A stretch of 9,263 nucleotides of DNA from an uncultured Demequina sp. (GCA_937925595.1 CALALQ010000387.1:1-9263), one strand, 5' to 3'. Positions 1 to 5,990 are shown, numbered from the stretch's first letter. Numbers and translations are program-made. Notes: generated by a model not told the origin, from the sequence alone.

Positions 1-2
1 TG

Positions 3-173
3 CGCGACCGCGCCGCCGCCGTCCTCGGCGGCACCGGCACGGCGGGGGAGTTGCGCCCGGCGCTGCTCGCCTACTCGGCCGCCATCGCGGCCGTCGCACG
101 CCAGGAGGAGGCGCTGCCCTGGGGGCCGCGCGTCACCGGCGCCGCGGTCTCCGCCCAGGCGCGGGAGGACTGA
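3..173 (+). CDS. C-terminal end of an unidentified protein (5' truncated by the window)
   Basis: An open frame enters from the left edge and ends at TGA 171-173, giving the last 56 residues of a protein. The visible part is Ala/Arg/Gly rich and looks partly helical (RPALLAYSAAIAAVARQEEA), with no catalytic or binding motif I can name. High third-position GC and an undisturbed frame up to a normal stop support real coding. It lies on the same strand as the replication block but is separated from the next gene by 177 bases, so it may be the last gene of a preceding early operon. The family cannot be determined from the fragment. There is no evidence for a function. Confidence 0.5.
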   Translation, partial: RDRAAAVLGGTGTAGELRPALLAYSAAIAAVARQEEALPWGPRVTGAAVSAQARED

Positions 174-350
174 ATGCCGAACGCCGTTCGCGCCGCGATC
201 ATCGGAATCCGCGCTGCCGAAGCGGCGGGGGGTGGGGCGTTGACGCGCCCCGAACCGCGGGGGTTGAGCCCGCACGTCCGACACCGGCCGATGCCCGGCC
301 GTCCCCGCCACCGCGCGCGCGGCGGGCGGGAACAGATCAGAGTCAACCGC
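174..350. other. Non-coding gap upstream of the methylase/replication operon
   Basis: This 177-base stretch is in frame with the downstream methylase from an ATG at 174. Its translation is Arg/Pro/Gly-rich low complexity without domain character, and the methyltransferase fold begins only after the ATG at 351. It contains the hyphenated palindrome CGAAC-GCC-GTTCG at 178-190, directly after the preceding stop codon. It also holds a GC-rich potential stem (304-309 with 321-326) that has no T-tract and is therefore not a convincing terminator. I see no good -35/-10 pair, but a promoter or operator for the downstream operon would have to lie here. Confidence 0.4.
178..190. repeat. 13-base hyphenated palindrome CGAAC-GCC-GTTCG, copy 1
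   Basis: Five-base inverted arms CGAAC and GTTCG are separated by GCC. The copy lies five bases after the stop of the first gene, ahead of the replication operon. The identity with the third copy extends to 16 bases (176-191 against 8776-8791). Confidence 0.5.
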
Positions 351-1193
351 ATGTCGTCAACGCGCTTTGTGCGACCCGTGCCGCCCGTGGTCGCCTACAT
401 CGGGGGCAAGCGCAAGCTGACCCCGAAGATCCTGCCGTGGATCGAGGCGGCCGAACACGCCTGTTACGTCGAACCTTTCGTGGGAATGGGCGGGGTGTTT
501 TTGCAACGCCGTCTCGCCCCGCCGGTCGAGGTCATCAACGATTGGGGGCGCGACGTCGCCACTTTCTTCCGCGTGCTGCAGCGCCACTACGTGGCCTTCA
601 CCGAGATGGTGCGCTTCCAGATCACCAGCCGGCGCGAGTTCGAGCGGCTCGCCGACACCGACCCGTCGACCCTGACCGACCTGGAACGCTCCGCCCGCTT
701 TCTCTACCTGCAGGCCTGCGCGTTCGGCGGCAAACCGGCCGGCCGGACCTTCGGCGTGTCGCGCGAGACCTTCCACGGCTTCGACTTCACCCGCCTCAGC
801 CCGCTGCTGGAGGCGGTGCACGACCGCCTGTCCGGCGTCGTCATCGAGAACCTGCCGTATCACGAGGTGATCGCCCGCTACGACGGGCCGTCGACGCTGT
901 TCTACCTCGATCCGCCCTACTACGAGTCGGAGAACGACTACGGCAAGGGGCTGTTCGGCCGCGACGACTTCGCCCGCCTCGCCGCCCAGCTCGCCGGCCT
1001 CCAGGGCCGCTTCATCCTGTCGCTCAACGACCACCCGGCGGTGCGCGCGATCTTCGCCGCGTTCCACGTCGAGGCACTGTCGCACACCTACACCATCGCC
1101 CGCGAGGACGCCAAGGCGGTCACCGAGCTGCTGTTCCTCGGCCCGGCCGGGCGGGAGTGGCAGCCGGTGCGGGCGCAGGGGGCGCTGCTGTGA
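351..1193 (+). CDS. Dam-type (D12 class) DNA adenine N6-methyltransferase
   Basis: This is a 280-residue S-adenosylmethionine-dependent enzyme predicted to methylate adenine N6 in DNA. The sequence shows the D12-class layout. An N-terminal YIGGKRKL stretch (16-23) is followed by the SAM-binding motif EPFVGMGGVF (41-50), an acidic VINDW strand end (61-65), a middle target-recognition region, the catalytic DPPY (187-190) and a closing LSLND strand (about 223-227). Length matches the usual 260-290 residues. The in-frame ATG at 174 would add 59 low-complexity residues, so I prefer 351, which has a weak AGAG 8 bases upstream. Its stop overlaps the GTG start of the primase by four bases, indicating coupled translation. 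GATC is the usual target for Dam relatives, but phage D12 enzymes vary, so specificity is unproven. Likely roles are protection from host restriction or control of replication or packaging. Confidence 0.9.
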   Translation: MSSTRFVRPVPPVVAYIGGKRKLTPKILPWIEAAEHACYVEPFVGMGGVFLQRRLAPPVEVINDWGRDVATFFRVLQRHYVAFTEMVRFQITSRREFERLADTDPSTLTDLERSARFLYLQACAFGGKPAGRTFGVSRETFHGFDFTRLSPLLEAVHDRLSGVVIENLPYHEVIARYDGPSTLFYLDPPYYESENDYGKGLFGRDDFARLAAQLAGLQGRFILSLNDHPAVRAIFAAFHVEALSHTYTIAREDAKAVTELLFLGPAGREWQPVRAQGALL

Positions 1194-2350
1194 CCGCCGC
1201 CGCGCCCGAGCCGGGCCGATTCCCCGAATCCTTCCTGGCCGAGATCCGGCGGCGCACCTCGCTGGCCGATCTCATCGGGCGCGACCTGCGCCTGGAGCGG
1301 ACCGGGCACGAGCACAAGGCGCCGTGCCCGTTCCACAACGAAAAGACCCCGAGCTTCTACGTCGTCGAGAAGAAGGGGCTGTGGCATTGCTTCGGCTGCG
1401 GCGCCAACGGCGATTGCTTCGCCTGGCTGACCCGCTACCACGAGCTCGACTTCCGCGTCGCGGTCGAGGAGCTTGCCCGCGAGGCCGGCCTGCTGCCGCC
1501 GGAGCCGGGCAAGCCGGCGCGGGCGCCCAAGCCGCCGGTCGAGCGGCCGACGGCGGCGCAGCTGGCCGAGGACGACGCCCGCGAGGTCGAGCGGGCGCGC
1601 ACGCTCTGGCACGAGACGCGGGACGGCAACGGCTCGCTGGTCGAGGCGTGGCTGGCGGCGCGCGGCATCCTGGCCGGCGAGATCGGCGGGGTTCCGCCGT
1701 CGCTGCGCTTCGCCCCGGAGCTGCCCTACTGGGTGCGCCGCAAGACCGGCAAGTTCGAGCGGATCGGCGCGTGGCCGGCGATGGTCGCCGCCATCCAGGG
1801 GGCCGACCGCCGCATCACCGGCGTGCACATCACCTACCTGAGCGCCGACGGCACCGCCAAGGCGCCGATTCCGCCCCATCCCGACGACGGCGCCAAGCTG
1901 CCCCGGCGCAAGGTGCGCGGCAGCAAGGCCGGCGGCTCCATCCGGTTCAGCCCGGCGGCCCGGACCCTGGTGCTCGGCGAAGGCGTCGAGACCGTGCTGT
2001 CCGCCCGCTTCATCCGTCCCGACCTCGCCGCCTGGTCGGCGGTGGACCTCGGCAACCTGGCCGGCGCCGGCCGCCGCGACGGCGCGCGCCAGGCGCACCC
2101 GGAGCGCCCGGGCGTCATCCTGCCCGAGCGGGAGCCGGATCCGGAACGCCCCGGCCTGGTGCTGCCCGACGCGGTCGAGGAGGTGATCCTGCTCGGCGAG
2201 GCGGTCAACGGCGACCCGCACGCCTACGCCTGCCTGTTCGAGCGGGCCTGCCGCCGCTTCGCCCGCCAGGGCAAGCGCGTGCGCGCCGGCATCCCGCCGG
2301 TGGGCGACTTCAACGATTGGCTGATGCACTGCCTGGGGAGGGCCGCATGA
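1190..2350 (+). CDS. Phage DNA primase: CHC2 zinc finger plus Toprim-like domain
   Basis: This 386-residue protein is predicted to make RNA primers for phage DNA replication. The N-terminal region carries a CHC2-type zinc-binding fold: C45 and H48 (CPFH), then C67 and C70 (CFGC), with the usual WHCFGCGANGD signature. A Pro/Ala linker (about 102-120) leads to a Toprim-like domain with the conserved Glu in GEGVET (E264) and a terminal GDFNDWLM segment (372-379). The Toprim acidic DxD region is unusual: where relatives usually read GDGD, this protein reads GEAVNGDP (336-343). The start is GTG at 1190, placed by AGGGGG at 1177-1182 and a four-base GTGA overlap with the methylase. The helicase partner is a separate gene, 3239-4966. 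Upstream sequence in this frame is an out-of-frame shadow of the methylase. Confidence 0.88.
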   Translation: MTAAAPEPGRFPESFLAEIRRRTSLADLIGRDLRLERTGHEHKAPCPFHNEKTPSFYVVEKKGLWHCFGCGANGDCFAWLTRYHELDFRVAVEELAREAGLLPPEPGKPARAPKPPVERPTAAQLAEDDAREVERARTLWHETRDGNGSLVEAWLAARGILAGEIGGVPPSLRFAPELPYWVRRKTGKFERIGAWPAMVAAIQGADRRITGVHITYLSADGTAKAPIPPHPDDGAKLPRRKVRGSKAGGSIRFSPAARTLVLGEGVETVLSARFIRPDLAAWSAVDLGNLAGAGRRDGARQAHPERPGVILPEREPDPERPGLVLPDAVEEVILLGEAVNGDPHAYACLFERACRRFARQGKRVRAGIPPVGDFNDWLMHCLGRAA

Positions 2351-2592
2351 TGGGAAAGACTCTGGTCTGGGCCGGAGCGCTGATCGCTCTTGGCGTGGTG
2401 GCCGGCACGGTGCAGGACCGCCTCGCCGCGGCCGTCGTCGAGGTCCGCGCGCTGCGCCTCGATCTGCAGCGCGAGCGGGCGACGGTGCGGCTGCTGACCC
2501 GGATGGTCGGCGACATGGCCAACGCCCGGCCTTGCCTGTTCTGGGACACCAGGTGTCCGGTCCTGGATCCGGTGGAGGAGCGCGACCTGTGA
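2347..2592 (+). CDS. Small membrane-anchored protein of unknown function (81 aa)
   Basis: This small protein has a single N-terminal hydrophobic segment (about residues 5-20, LVWAGALIALGVVAG) followed by a soluble tail. The tail has a charged helical stretch (about 23-55) and a short C-terminal part with two cysteines (C63 and C70). The hydrophobic segment could be a membrane anchor or an uncleaved signal; no lipobox is visible. Translation is tightly coupled: ATGA overlaps the primase stop. A strong GGGGAGGG Shine-Dalgarno (2335-2342) suits the second ATG (2350) better by spacing, so the real start may be one codon later. Its stop overlaps the next ATG by one base. I do not recognise the family. 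The general layout resembles Rz/i-spanin-like phage proteins, but the location in a replication block and the absence of a partner gene argue against lysis. Confidence 0.72.
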   Translation: MMGKTLVWAGALIALGVVAGTVQDRLAAAVVEVRALRLDLQRERATVRLLTRMVGDMANARPCLFWDTRCPVLDPVEERDL

Positions 2593-3260
2593 TGCTCCGC
2601 GCCTGGCCCTTCCCCGGACTGATTCCCGGCTCGGCGTCCGTGCTGTACGCCGACCCGCCCTGGAAGTTCGAGAACTACAGCCGCCTCGGCGAGGGCCGCG
2701 GCGCCGCCCGCCACTACCCGTGCATGGGCATCGATGAGCTGATGGCGTTGCCGGTCGGCGAGCTCGCCGCGCCGGACTGCGCGCTCTTTCTCTGGGTCGT
2801 CAAGTCGATGCTGCCCGAGGCGCTCGACCTCATCCGGGCCTGGGGCTTCACCTACAAGACGGTGGCCTTCACCTGGGTCAAGACCCGCCCGACGGGCCGC
2901 GAGTTCATCAACAACGGCTTCTGGACGCGCGGCAACCCGGAGATGGTCTGGCTGGCCACCCGCGGCGCGCCGCAGCGCCAGTCGCGCGCCGTGCGCGAGC
3001 TGATCGAGGACCCGGCCGACTGGTTCGAGGACGGGCCCGACGCGATCTACGCCCACGCCCGCCAGCACAGCCGCAAGCCCGACGAGGTGCGCGACCGCAT
3101 CGCCGCGCTGCTGCGGCCGGGGCCGCCGGGGCGCGACGCCAAGGTCGAGCTCTTCGCGCGCACCGCCGCCCCGGGCTGGACGGCCTGGGGCAACCAGACT
3201 TCGCTTTTCGTGCCAACCGCCAACCAACGAGAGCCGCAATGGCCGATGATGAACGACTGA
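2592..3260 (+). CDS. MT-A70 family DNA adenine methyltransferase
   Basis: This 222-residue protein belongs to the MT-A70 methyltransferase family, which transfers a methyl group from S-adenosylmethionine to adenine N6. The catalytic signature is YADPPW (19-24) close to the N-terminus. It is followed by YPCMGIDELMALPV (typical helix after the motif), FLWVV, a GFxYKTVAFTWVKT strand and the GNPEMVWLATRG segment. The end carries HSRKPDEVRDRI, VELFAR and GWTAWGNQ, all familiar in phage-borne members. ATG 2592 overlaps the previous stop (TGATG). GTG 2589 lies better spaced from the GGAGGAG at 2574-2580 and would add one residue. The last 22 bases overlap the helicase gene in another frame. Target sequence is unknown. 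It is the second adenine methyltransferase in the operon. Confidence 0.9.
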   Translation: MLRAWPFPGLIPGSASVLYADPPWKFENYSRLGEGRGAARHYPCMGIDELMALPVGELAAPDCALFLWVVKSMLPEALDLIRAWGFTYKTVAFTWVKTRPTGREFINNGFWTRGNPEMVWLATRGAPQRQSRAVRELIEDPADWFEDGPDAIYAHARQHSRKPDEVRDRIAALLRPGPPGRDAKVELFARTAAPGWTAWGNQTSLFVPTANQREPQWPMMND

Positions 3261-4966
3261 CCGGAGGGACGCCCGACGCCGTCGCCGCGGCCCGCCGCGA
3301 GATGGGCGGGCTGGATTCCTGGCCGCTCTACGTCCCGCCGCCCGAACCGACCGTCCCCGACCCGGTGGCGGCCGACGGCACGCCGTCCCGCCAGCTGGCC
3401 GGGCAGGAGGAGGAGGGCGCCGCCTGGGGGCCGATCGACCACCGCCTCGCCAAGGAACCGCCGAACGACATGGGCAACGCCAACCGGCTGCTGCTGCGCT
3501 ACGGCGACGGCCTCCTCAGCGTCCGCGACGTCGGCTGGCACGCCTGGGTCGAGAGCCGGGACTCCCACCGCTGGAACCGCGAGGAGGGCGAGCGCCACGC
3601 GCACATTCAGGCGCACCGCACCGCCGCCGCCATCAACCGCGAGGCCGACGCCCTGGACGCCGCGCTCACCGAACAGCTCGCCCAGGACGAGAAGGACGGC
3701 CGCCTCGGCACGCGGCCGGCGGAGATCGACGACAACCGGGCGTCCCGGCAGAAGGCCAACGACAAGCGCGTCGCCGGCCTGCGCGGCTGGGCGCTGCAGT
3801 CGGGCAACGTCGCCAAGGCGGCGGCCATGCTGACCGCGGCCTCGCCCTACCTGTCGCGCTCCATCGACGACCTCGACGCGCAACCCGACCTGCTGGCGGT
3901 GGCCAACGGCGTGATCGAGTTCGGGGCGGAGGTGCCGGGCGGCGTGCGGCTGCGCCCGGCCCTGCGCGAGGACCTCATCACCAGGCAGTGCCGCTTCGTC
4001 TACGACCGCAACGCCACCTGCCCGGCGTGGCTGGCCTTCCTGGAGCAGGCGCAGCCGGATCAGGAGATCCGCGACTTCCTGCAGCGCCACGTCGGCTACA
4101 GCCTGACCGGGCACACGCACGAGCAGTTCGTCGTCCTGCATTACGGCAAGGGGTCGAACGGCAAGTCGACCTTCATCGAGACGCTGGAGTGGGGCTTCGG
4201 CGACTACGGCCTGCGCCTGCCGTTCGCCTCGCTGCTGCGCGACGACCGCAAACGCGGGGCCGAGGCGACACCCGACCTCGCCCGCCTGCCCGGCCGGCGC
4301 TGGGTGGTGGCCTCGGAGACCGAGGACAACGTCACCCTGTCGTCGGCGACCATCAAGGATCTGACCGAACGGGATTCGATGACGGTCCGCTACCTCAACC
4401 AGGGATTCTTCGACTTCACGCCGCAGCACAAGCTGTCGTGCATGTTCAACGCCAAGCCGAACATCCCGTCGGTCGACGACGGCACGTGGCGGCGTTTGCG
4501 CCTCACGCCTTGGGACATGAAGTTCATCGACGAGCACGAGCGGGAGAAGTACCCGGACGCGCCGCTGAAGGACAAGACGCTGGGCGAGCGGCTGCGCCAG
4601 GAGCTGCCCGGCATCCTCAACTGGGCGCTCGACGGCTGGCGCATGTGGCGCGAGAAGGGGCTGGCGCCGCCGCAGTCGGTCAGCGAGGCGACGGCGGCCT
4701 ACCGGGCGGAGAACGACCCGGTCGGCGGCTTCATCGACGCCGTGACCATGCCGGCGATGGCCCACGAGTTCGTGCCGGGCAAGACGCTGTACGACTGCTA
4801 CCGCATCTGGTGCGACCTGTCGGGCGCACCGCGCCTGTCCAACACCAAGTTCGGCAAGATCGCCAAGAGCAAGCTGCGCGCCGAGACCAGCGGCATCGTC
4901 AAGTACATGGGCATCAAGATCGACCCGAAGTGGTGGGCCGACTATGGCCATCTGGACCCGTCATGA
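3239..4966 (+). CDS. D5/P4-type superfamily 3 replicative helicase (phage/plasmid primase C-terminal family)
   Basis: This 575-residue protein is predicted to be the ATP-driven hexameric helicase that opens the phage origin and unwinds DNA. Residues about 70-270 resemble the D5_N region that precedes the helicase core. The core has Walker A GKGSNGKST (303-311, K309), a Walker B-like strand RRWVVASETED (353-363), a sensor/arginine region FNAKPNIPSVDDGTWRRL (403-420) with R418/R419 as likely arginine finger, and the downstream LPGILNWALDGW segment common in P4-alpha relatives. No primase catalytic motifs are visible; priming is supplied by the separate gene at 1190-2350. The ATG at 3239 lies inside the end of the methyltransferase gene, with GAGAG five bases upstream. 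Directly downstream lies a 295-base iteron-rich gap that may be its binding site. Confidence 0.9.
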   Translation: MADDERLTGGTPDAVAAARREMGGLDSWPLYVPPPEPTVPDPVAADGTPSRQLAGQEEEGAAWGPIDHRLAKEPPNDMGNANRLLLRYGDGLLSVRDVGWHAWVESRDSHRWNREEGERHAHIQAHRTAAAINREADALDAALTEQLAQDEKDGRLGTRPAEIDDNRASRQKANDKRVAGLRGWALQSGNVAKAAAMLTAASPYLSRSIDDLDAQPDLLAVANGVIEFGAEVPGGVRLRPALREDLITRQCRFVYDRNATCPAWLAFLEQAQPDQEIRDFLQRHVGYSLTGHTHEQFVVLHYGKGSNGKSTFIETLEWGFGDYGLRLPFASLLRDDRKRGAEATPDLARLPGRRWVVASETEDNVTLSSATIKDLTERDSMTVRYLNQGFFDFTPQHKLSCMFNAKPNIPSVDDGTWRRLRLTPWDMKFIDEHEREKYPDAPLKDKTLGERLRQELPGILNWALDGWRMWREKGLAPPQSVSEATAAYRAENDPVGGFIDAVTMPAMAHEFVPGKTLYDCYRIWCDLSGAPRLSNTKFGKIAKSKLRAETSGIVKYMGIKIDPKWWADYGHLDPS

Positions 4967-4977
4967 CGCGCCGCCCG

Positions 4978-4990
4978 CGAACGCCGTTCG
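4978..4990. repeat. 13-base hyphenated palindrome CGAAC-GCC-GTTCG, copy 2
   Basis: Exact 13-base copy located 12 bases after the helicase stop codon, at the left edge of the iteron region. Confidence 0.5.
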
Positions 4991-5006
4991 GGGAGCCGGG
5001 CGCAGC

Positions 5007-5034
5007 CCCTCCGGACCCTCCGCAACCCTCCGCG
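5007..5034 (+). repeat. Iteron cluster A (three units, forward)
   Basis: Three tandem units start with CCCTCC at 5007, 5016 and 5026: CCCTCCGGA, CCCTCCGCAA (one base longer) and CCCTCCGCG. The core CCCTCC is exact in all three, while the trailing purine part drifts. Confidence 0.6.
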
Positions 5035-5059
5035 CGCCGACCCCAGGCACATCAACGGG

Positions 5060-5086
5060 TTCGGACGGTTCGGAGGGTTTGGAGGC
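5060..5086 (-). repeat. Iteron cluster B (three tandem 9-mers, inverted)
   Basis: On the + strand three perfect 9-base steps read TTCGGACGG (5060-5068), TTCGGAGGG (5069-5077) and TTTGGAGGC (5078-5086). On the - strand they follow the same consensus as the other clusters, so this block is inverted relative to A, C and D. Bases 5060-5079 pair with 5156-5175 of cluster C. Confidence 0.7.
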
Positions 5087-5157
5087 TTTCCACGGCTCCG
5101 CCGCATATGCGCGCGCGCGATCCGGGGCGAAAAGGATCATGTGCGGGGTTGGGGAAA

Positions 5158-5175
5158 CCCTCCAAACCGTCCGAA
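5158..5175 (+). repeat. Iteron cluster C (two units, forward)
   Basis: Two adjacent units are present, CCCTCCAAA (5158-5166) and CCGTCCGAA (5167-5175). With two bases on the left, this block is the reverse complement of 5060-5079 in cluster B with a single mismatch in 20. Confidence 0.7.
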
Positions 5176-5229
5176 GTCTCAAAAGTGGTTCGTCATCAAG
5201 GGCTTGTCAGGTTGGAGGGTATCCACGAA

Positions 5230-5247
5230 CCCTCCGGACCGTCCAAA
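5230..5247 (+). repeat. Iteron cluster D (two units, forward), with a facing single unit
   Basis: Units CCCTCCGGA (5230-5238) and CCGTCCAAA (5239-5247) end 14 bases before the ATG at 5262, so a protein bound here could repress or couple translation or transcription of that gene. A single inverted unit (GTTGGAGGG, 5211-5219) faces them. GGAGGGT (5214-5220) and ACCCTCC (5229-5235) could form a 7-base stem with an 8-base loop. Confidence 0.65.
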
Positions 5248-5261
5248 CAGGGGGTGCGGCG

Positions 5262-5903
5262 ATGGGTGTGAACGTGATGCCGGTGGGTGTGGACGGCGGG
5301 GCGGCGTTCTGGGACCGCTTCGTCGAGGTGTGCGCTGCCGCCGTGGGCGTCGGGGCCGGGCGCAAGGCCGTGGCGGGGCTGCTCGGTTCGGTCGGCGACG
5401 CGGTGCCGGCCGAGGTGGCGGCGCGGCTGGCCCCGCTGGTCCGCCCCCGTGAAGAGGGGCCGGCCGCCGAGGGCGGCTGGCTGGCGCTGATGGTGCGGTC
5501 GCGCAAGGCTGGCGACGGCGAGGTGCGCGCTGCCCAGGAAATCGCCTACGTCCTGCGCCTGCGCTCCGACGTTTGCTCCGCCGCCATCCCGGCGATGGAC
5601 CCGGGCCGCCTCGTCGTCGACGGCGGGCCGAACCCGGGCGCGCGGGTCTACGGGCTGGCCCTGGAACCGACGGTCGAGCGCTACGACGCCTGGGTGCGGA
5701 AGGTCAAGGCGCTGCCCGAAAAGCAGCGCGTGCTGCGCGGGCGCAACAAGAGCCTGTCGCTGCTCGTCCTGGTGCAGCGCGTGCTGCTCCAGGGCGAGGG
5801 GATGCGCCAGTTGGACCAGGAGCTTGGCGTGCGCAACGGGCGCTGCGGCGAAGCCGTCCTCCGGGAGTTGAAGCGCTACGCCGACTGCCACTTCCGGTCT
5901 TGA
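5262..5903 (+). CDS. Unrecognised protein; candidate late-gene regulator or antiterminator (213 aa)
   Basis: I do not recognise this family by sequence. The N-terminal half is Ala/Gly/Val-rich and helical (FWDRFVEVCAAAVGVGAGRKAVAGLL). The middle has WLALMVRSRKAGDGEVRAAQEIAYVLRLRSDVCSA (73-107). The C-terminal third is basic and may form a helix-turn-helix (about 165-207, including GMRQLDQELGVRNGRCGEAVLRELKRYA), reminiscent of sigma region 4 or other DNA-binding helices. ATG 5262 is chosen because AGGGGG (5249-5254) sits seven bases upstream and upstream sequence is non-coding repeat; ATG 5277 is an alternative. The gene sits after the replication block and just before a promoter-like site, an intrinsic terminator and the terminase genes, the position held by antiterminator Q in lambda-like phages. 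The regulatory role is inferred from position and the C-terminal helices only. Confidence 0.75.
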   Translation: MGVNVMPVGVDGGAAFWDRFVEVCAAAVGVGAGRKAVAGLLGSVGDAVPAEVAARLAPLVRPREEGPAAEGGWLALMVRSRKAGDGEVRAAQEIAYVLRLRSDVCSAAIPAMDPGRLVVDGGPNPGARVYGLALEPTVERYDAWVRKVKALPEKQRVLRGRNKSLSLLVLVQRVLLQGEGMRQLDQELGVRNGRCGEAVLRELKRYADCHFRS

Positions 5904-5929
5904 CGGGACGGGGACGCCGGAGGTACTGT
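5900..5929 (+). promoter_or_regulatory. Possible late promoter (weak match)
   Basis: TTGACG at 5900-5905 overlaps the stop codon of the preceding gene and matches five of six bases of a sigma-70 -35 element. At 18 bases' spacing TACTGT (5924-5929) keeps the TA and final T of a -10 element but is otherwise poor. A transcript from here would run straight into the terminator at 5951-5990. This is what a Q-type system needs, but the -10 match alone is not persuasive. Confidence 0.25.
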
Positions 5930-5950
5930 CCCCGACAAGATGTGGTACTG

Positions 5951-5990
5951 CGCCCGGATGGAAGATACTCCATCCGGGCGTTTCCGTTTT
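5951..5990 (+). terminator. Strong intrinsic (rho-independent) terminator
   Basis: CGCCCGGATGG (5951-5961) and CCATCCGGGCG (5970-5980) form a perfect 11-base stem with an 8-base loop. The T-rich run TTTCCGTTTT (5981-5990) follows directly. The T-tract lies only on the downstream + side, so it acts on rightward transcription. It separates the replication/regulator genes from the terminase operon. A second, 7-base stem without T-tract (5909-5915 with 5928-5934) lies just upstream. Confidence 0.85.

Larger units (their letters stand above)
4967..5261. other. Candidate replication origin: iteron-rich non-coding region
   Basis: This 295-base gap between the helicase and the next gene can be read through without stops in one frame, but the translation is Ser/Gly/Arg-rich and protein-unlike. 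It holds four clusters of a 9-base unit, CC(C/G)TCC(A/G)(A/G)A, on both strands, plus a single extra inverted copy. It also contains an imperfect 20-base inverted repeat (5060-5079 against 5156-5175), an 18-base alternating pyrimidine-purine run (5102-5119) and two GATC sites (5119-5122, 5135-5138). At its left edge is one copy of CGAAC-GCC-GTTCG (4978-4990). P4 alpha-type proteins are known to bind short iterons near their own genes. The origin assignment is inferred from repeat structure and position; there is no marked AT-rich unwinding element. Confidence 0.45.

Noticed and set aside
178..190. LexA-type SOS box
   Set aside because: CGAAC-GCC-GTTCG has a 3-base centre. The Gram-positive LexA box has CGAAC-N4-GTTCG, and alphaproteobacterial LexA uses the direct repeat GTTC-N7-GTTC. 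The spacing fits neither.
300..330. Terminator after the first gene
   Set aside because: The GC-rich potential stem at 304-326 has no T-run after it and is expected by chance at this base composition.
174..350. A 59-residue N-terminal extension of the D12 methyltransferase from ATG 174
   Set aside because: The extension is Arg/Pro/Gly low complexity, contains a palindromic DNA element, and the family fold starts just after ATG 351, giving a normal length of 280 residues.
4944..5261. A long N-terminal extension of the 5262-5903 gene beginning inside the helicase gene
   Set aside because: The translation over the gap consists of Ser/Gly/Arg repeats produced by the iterons, while a good Shine-Dalgarno precedes ATG 5262.
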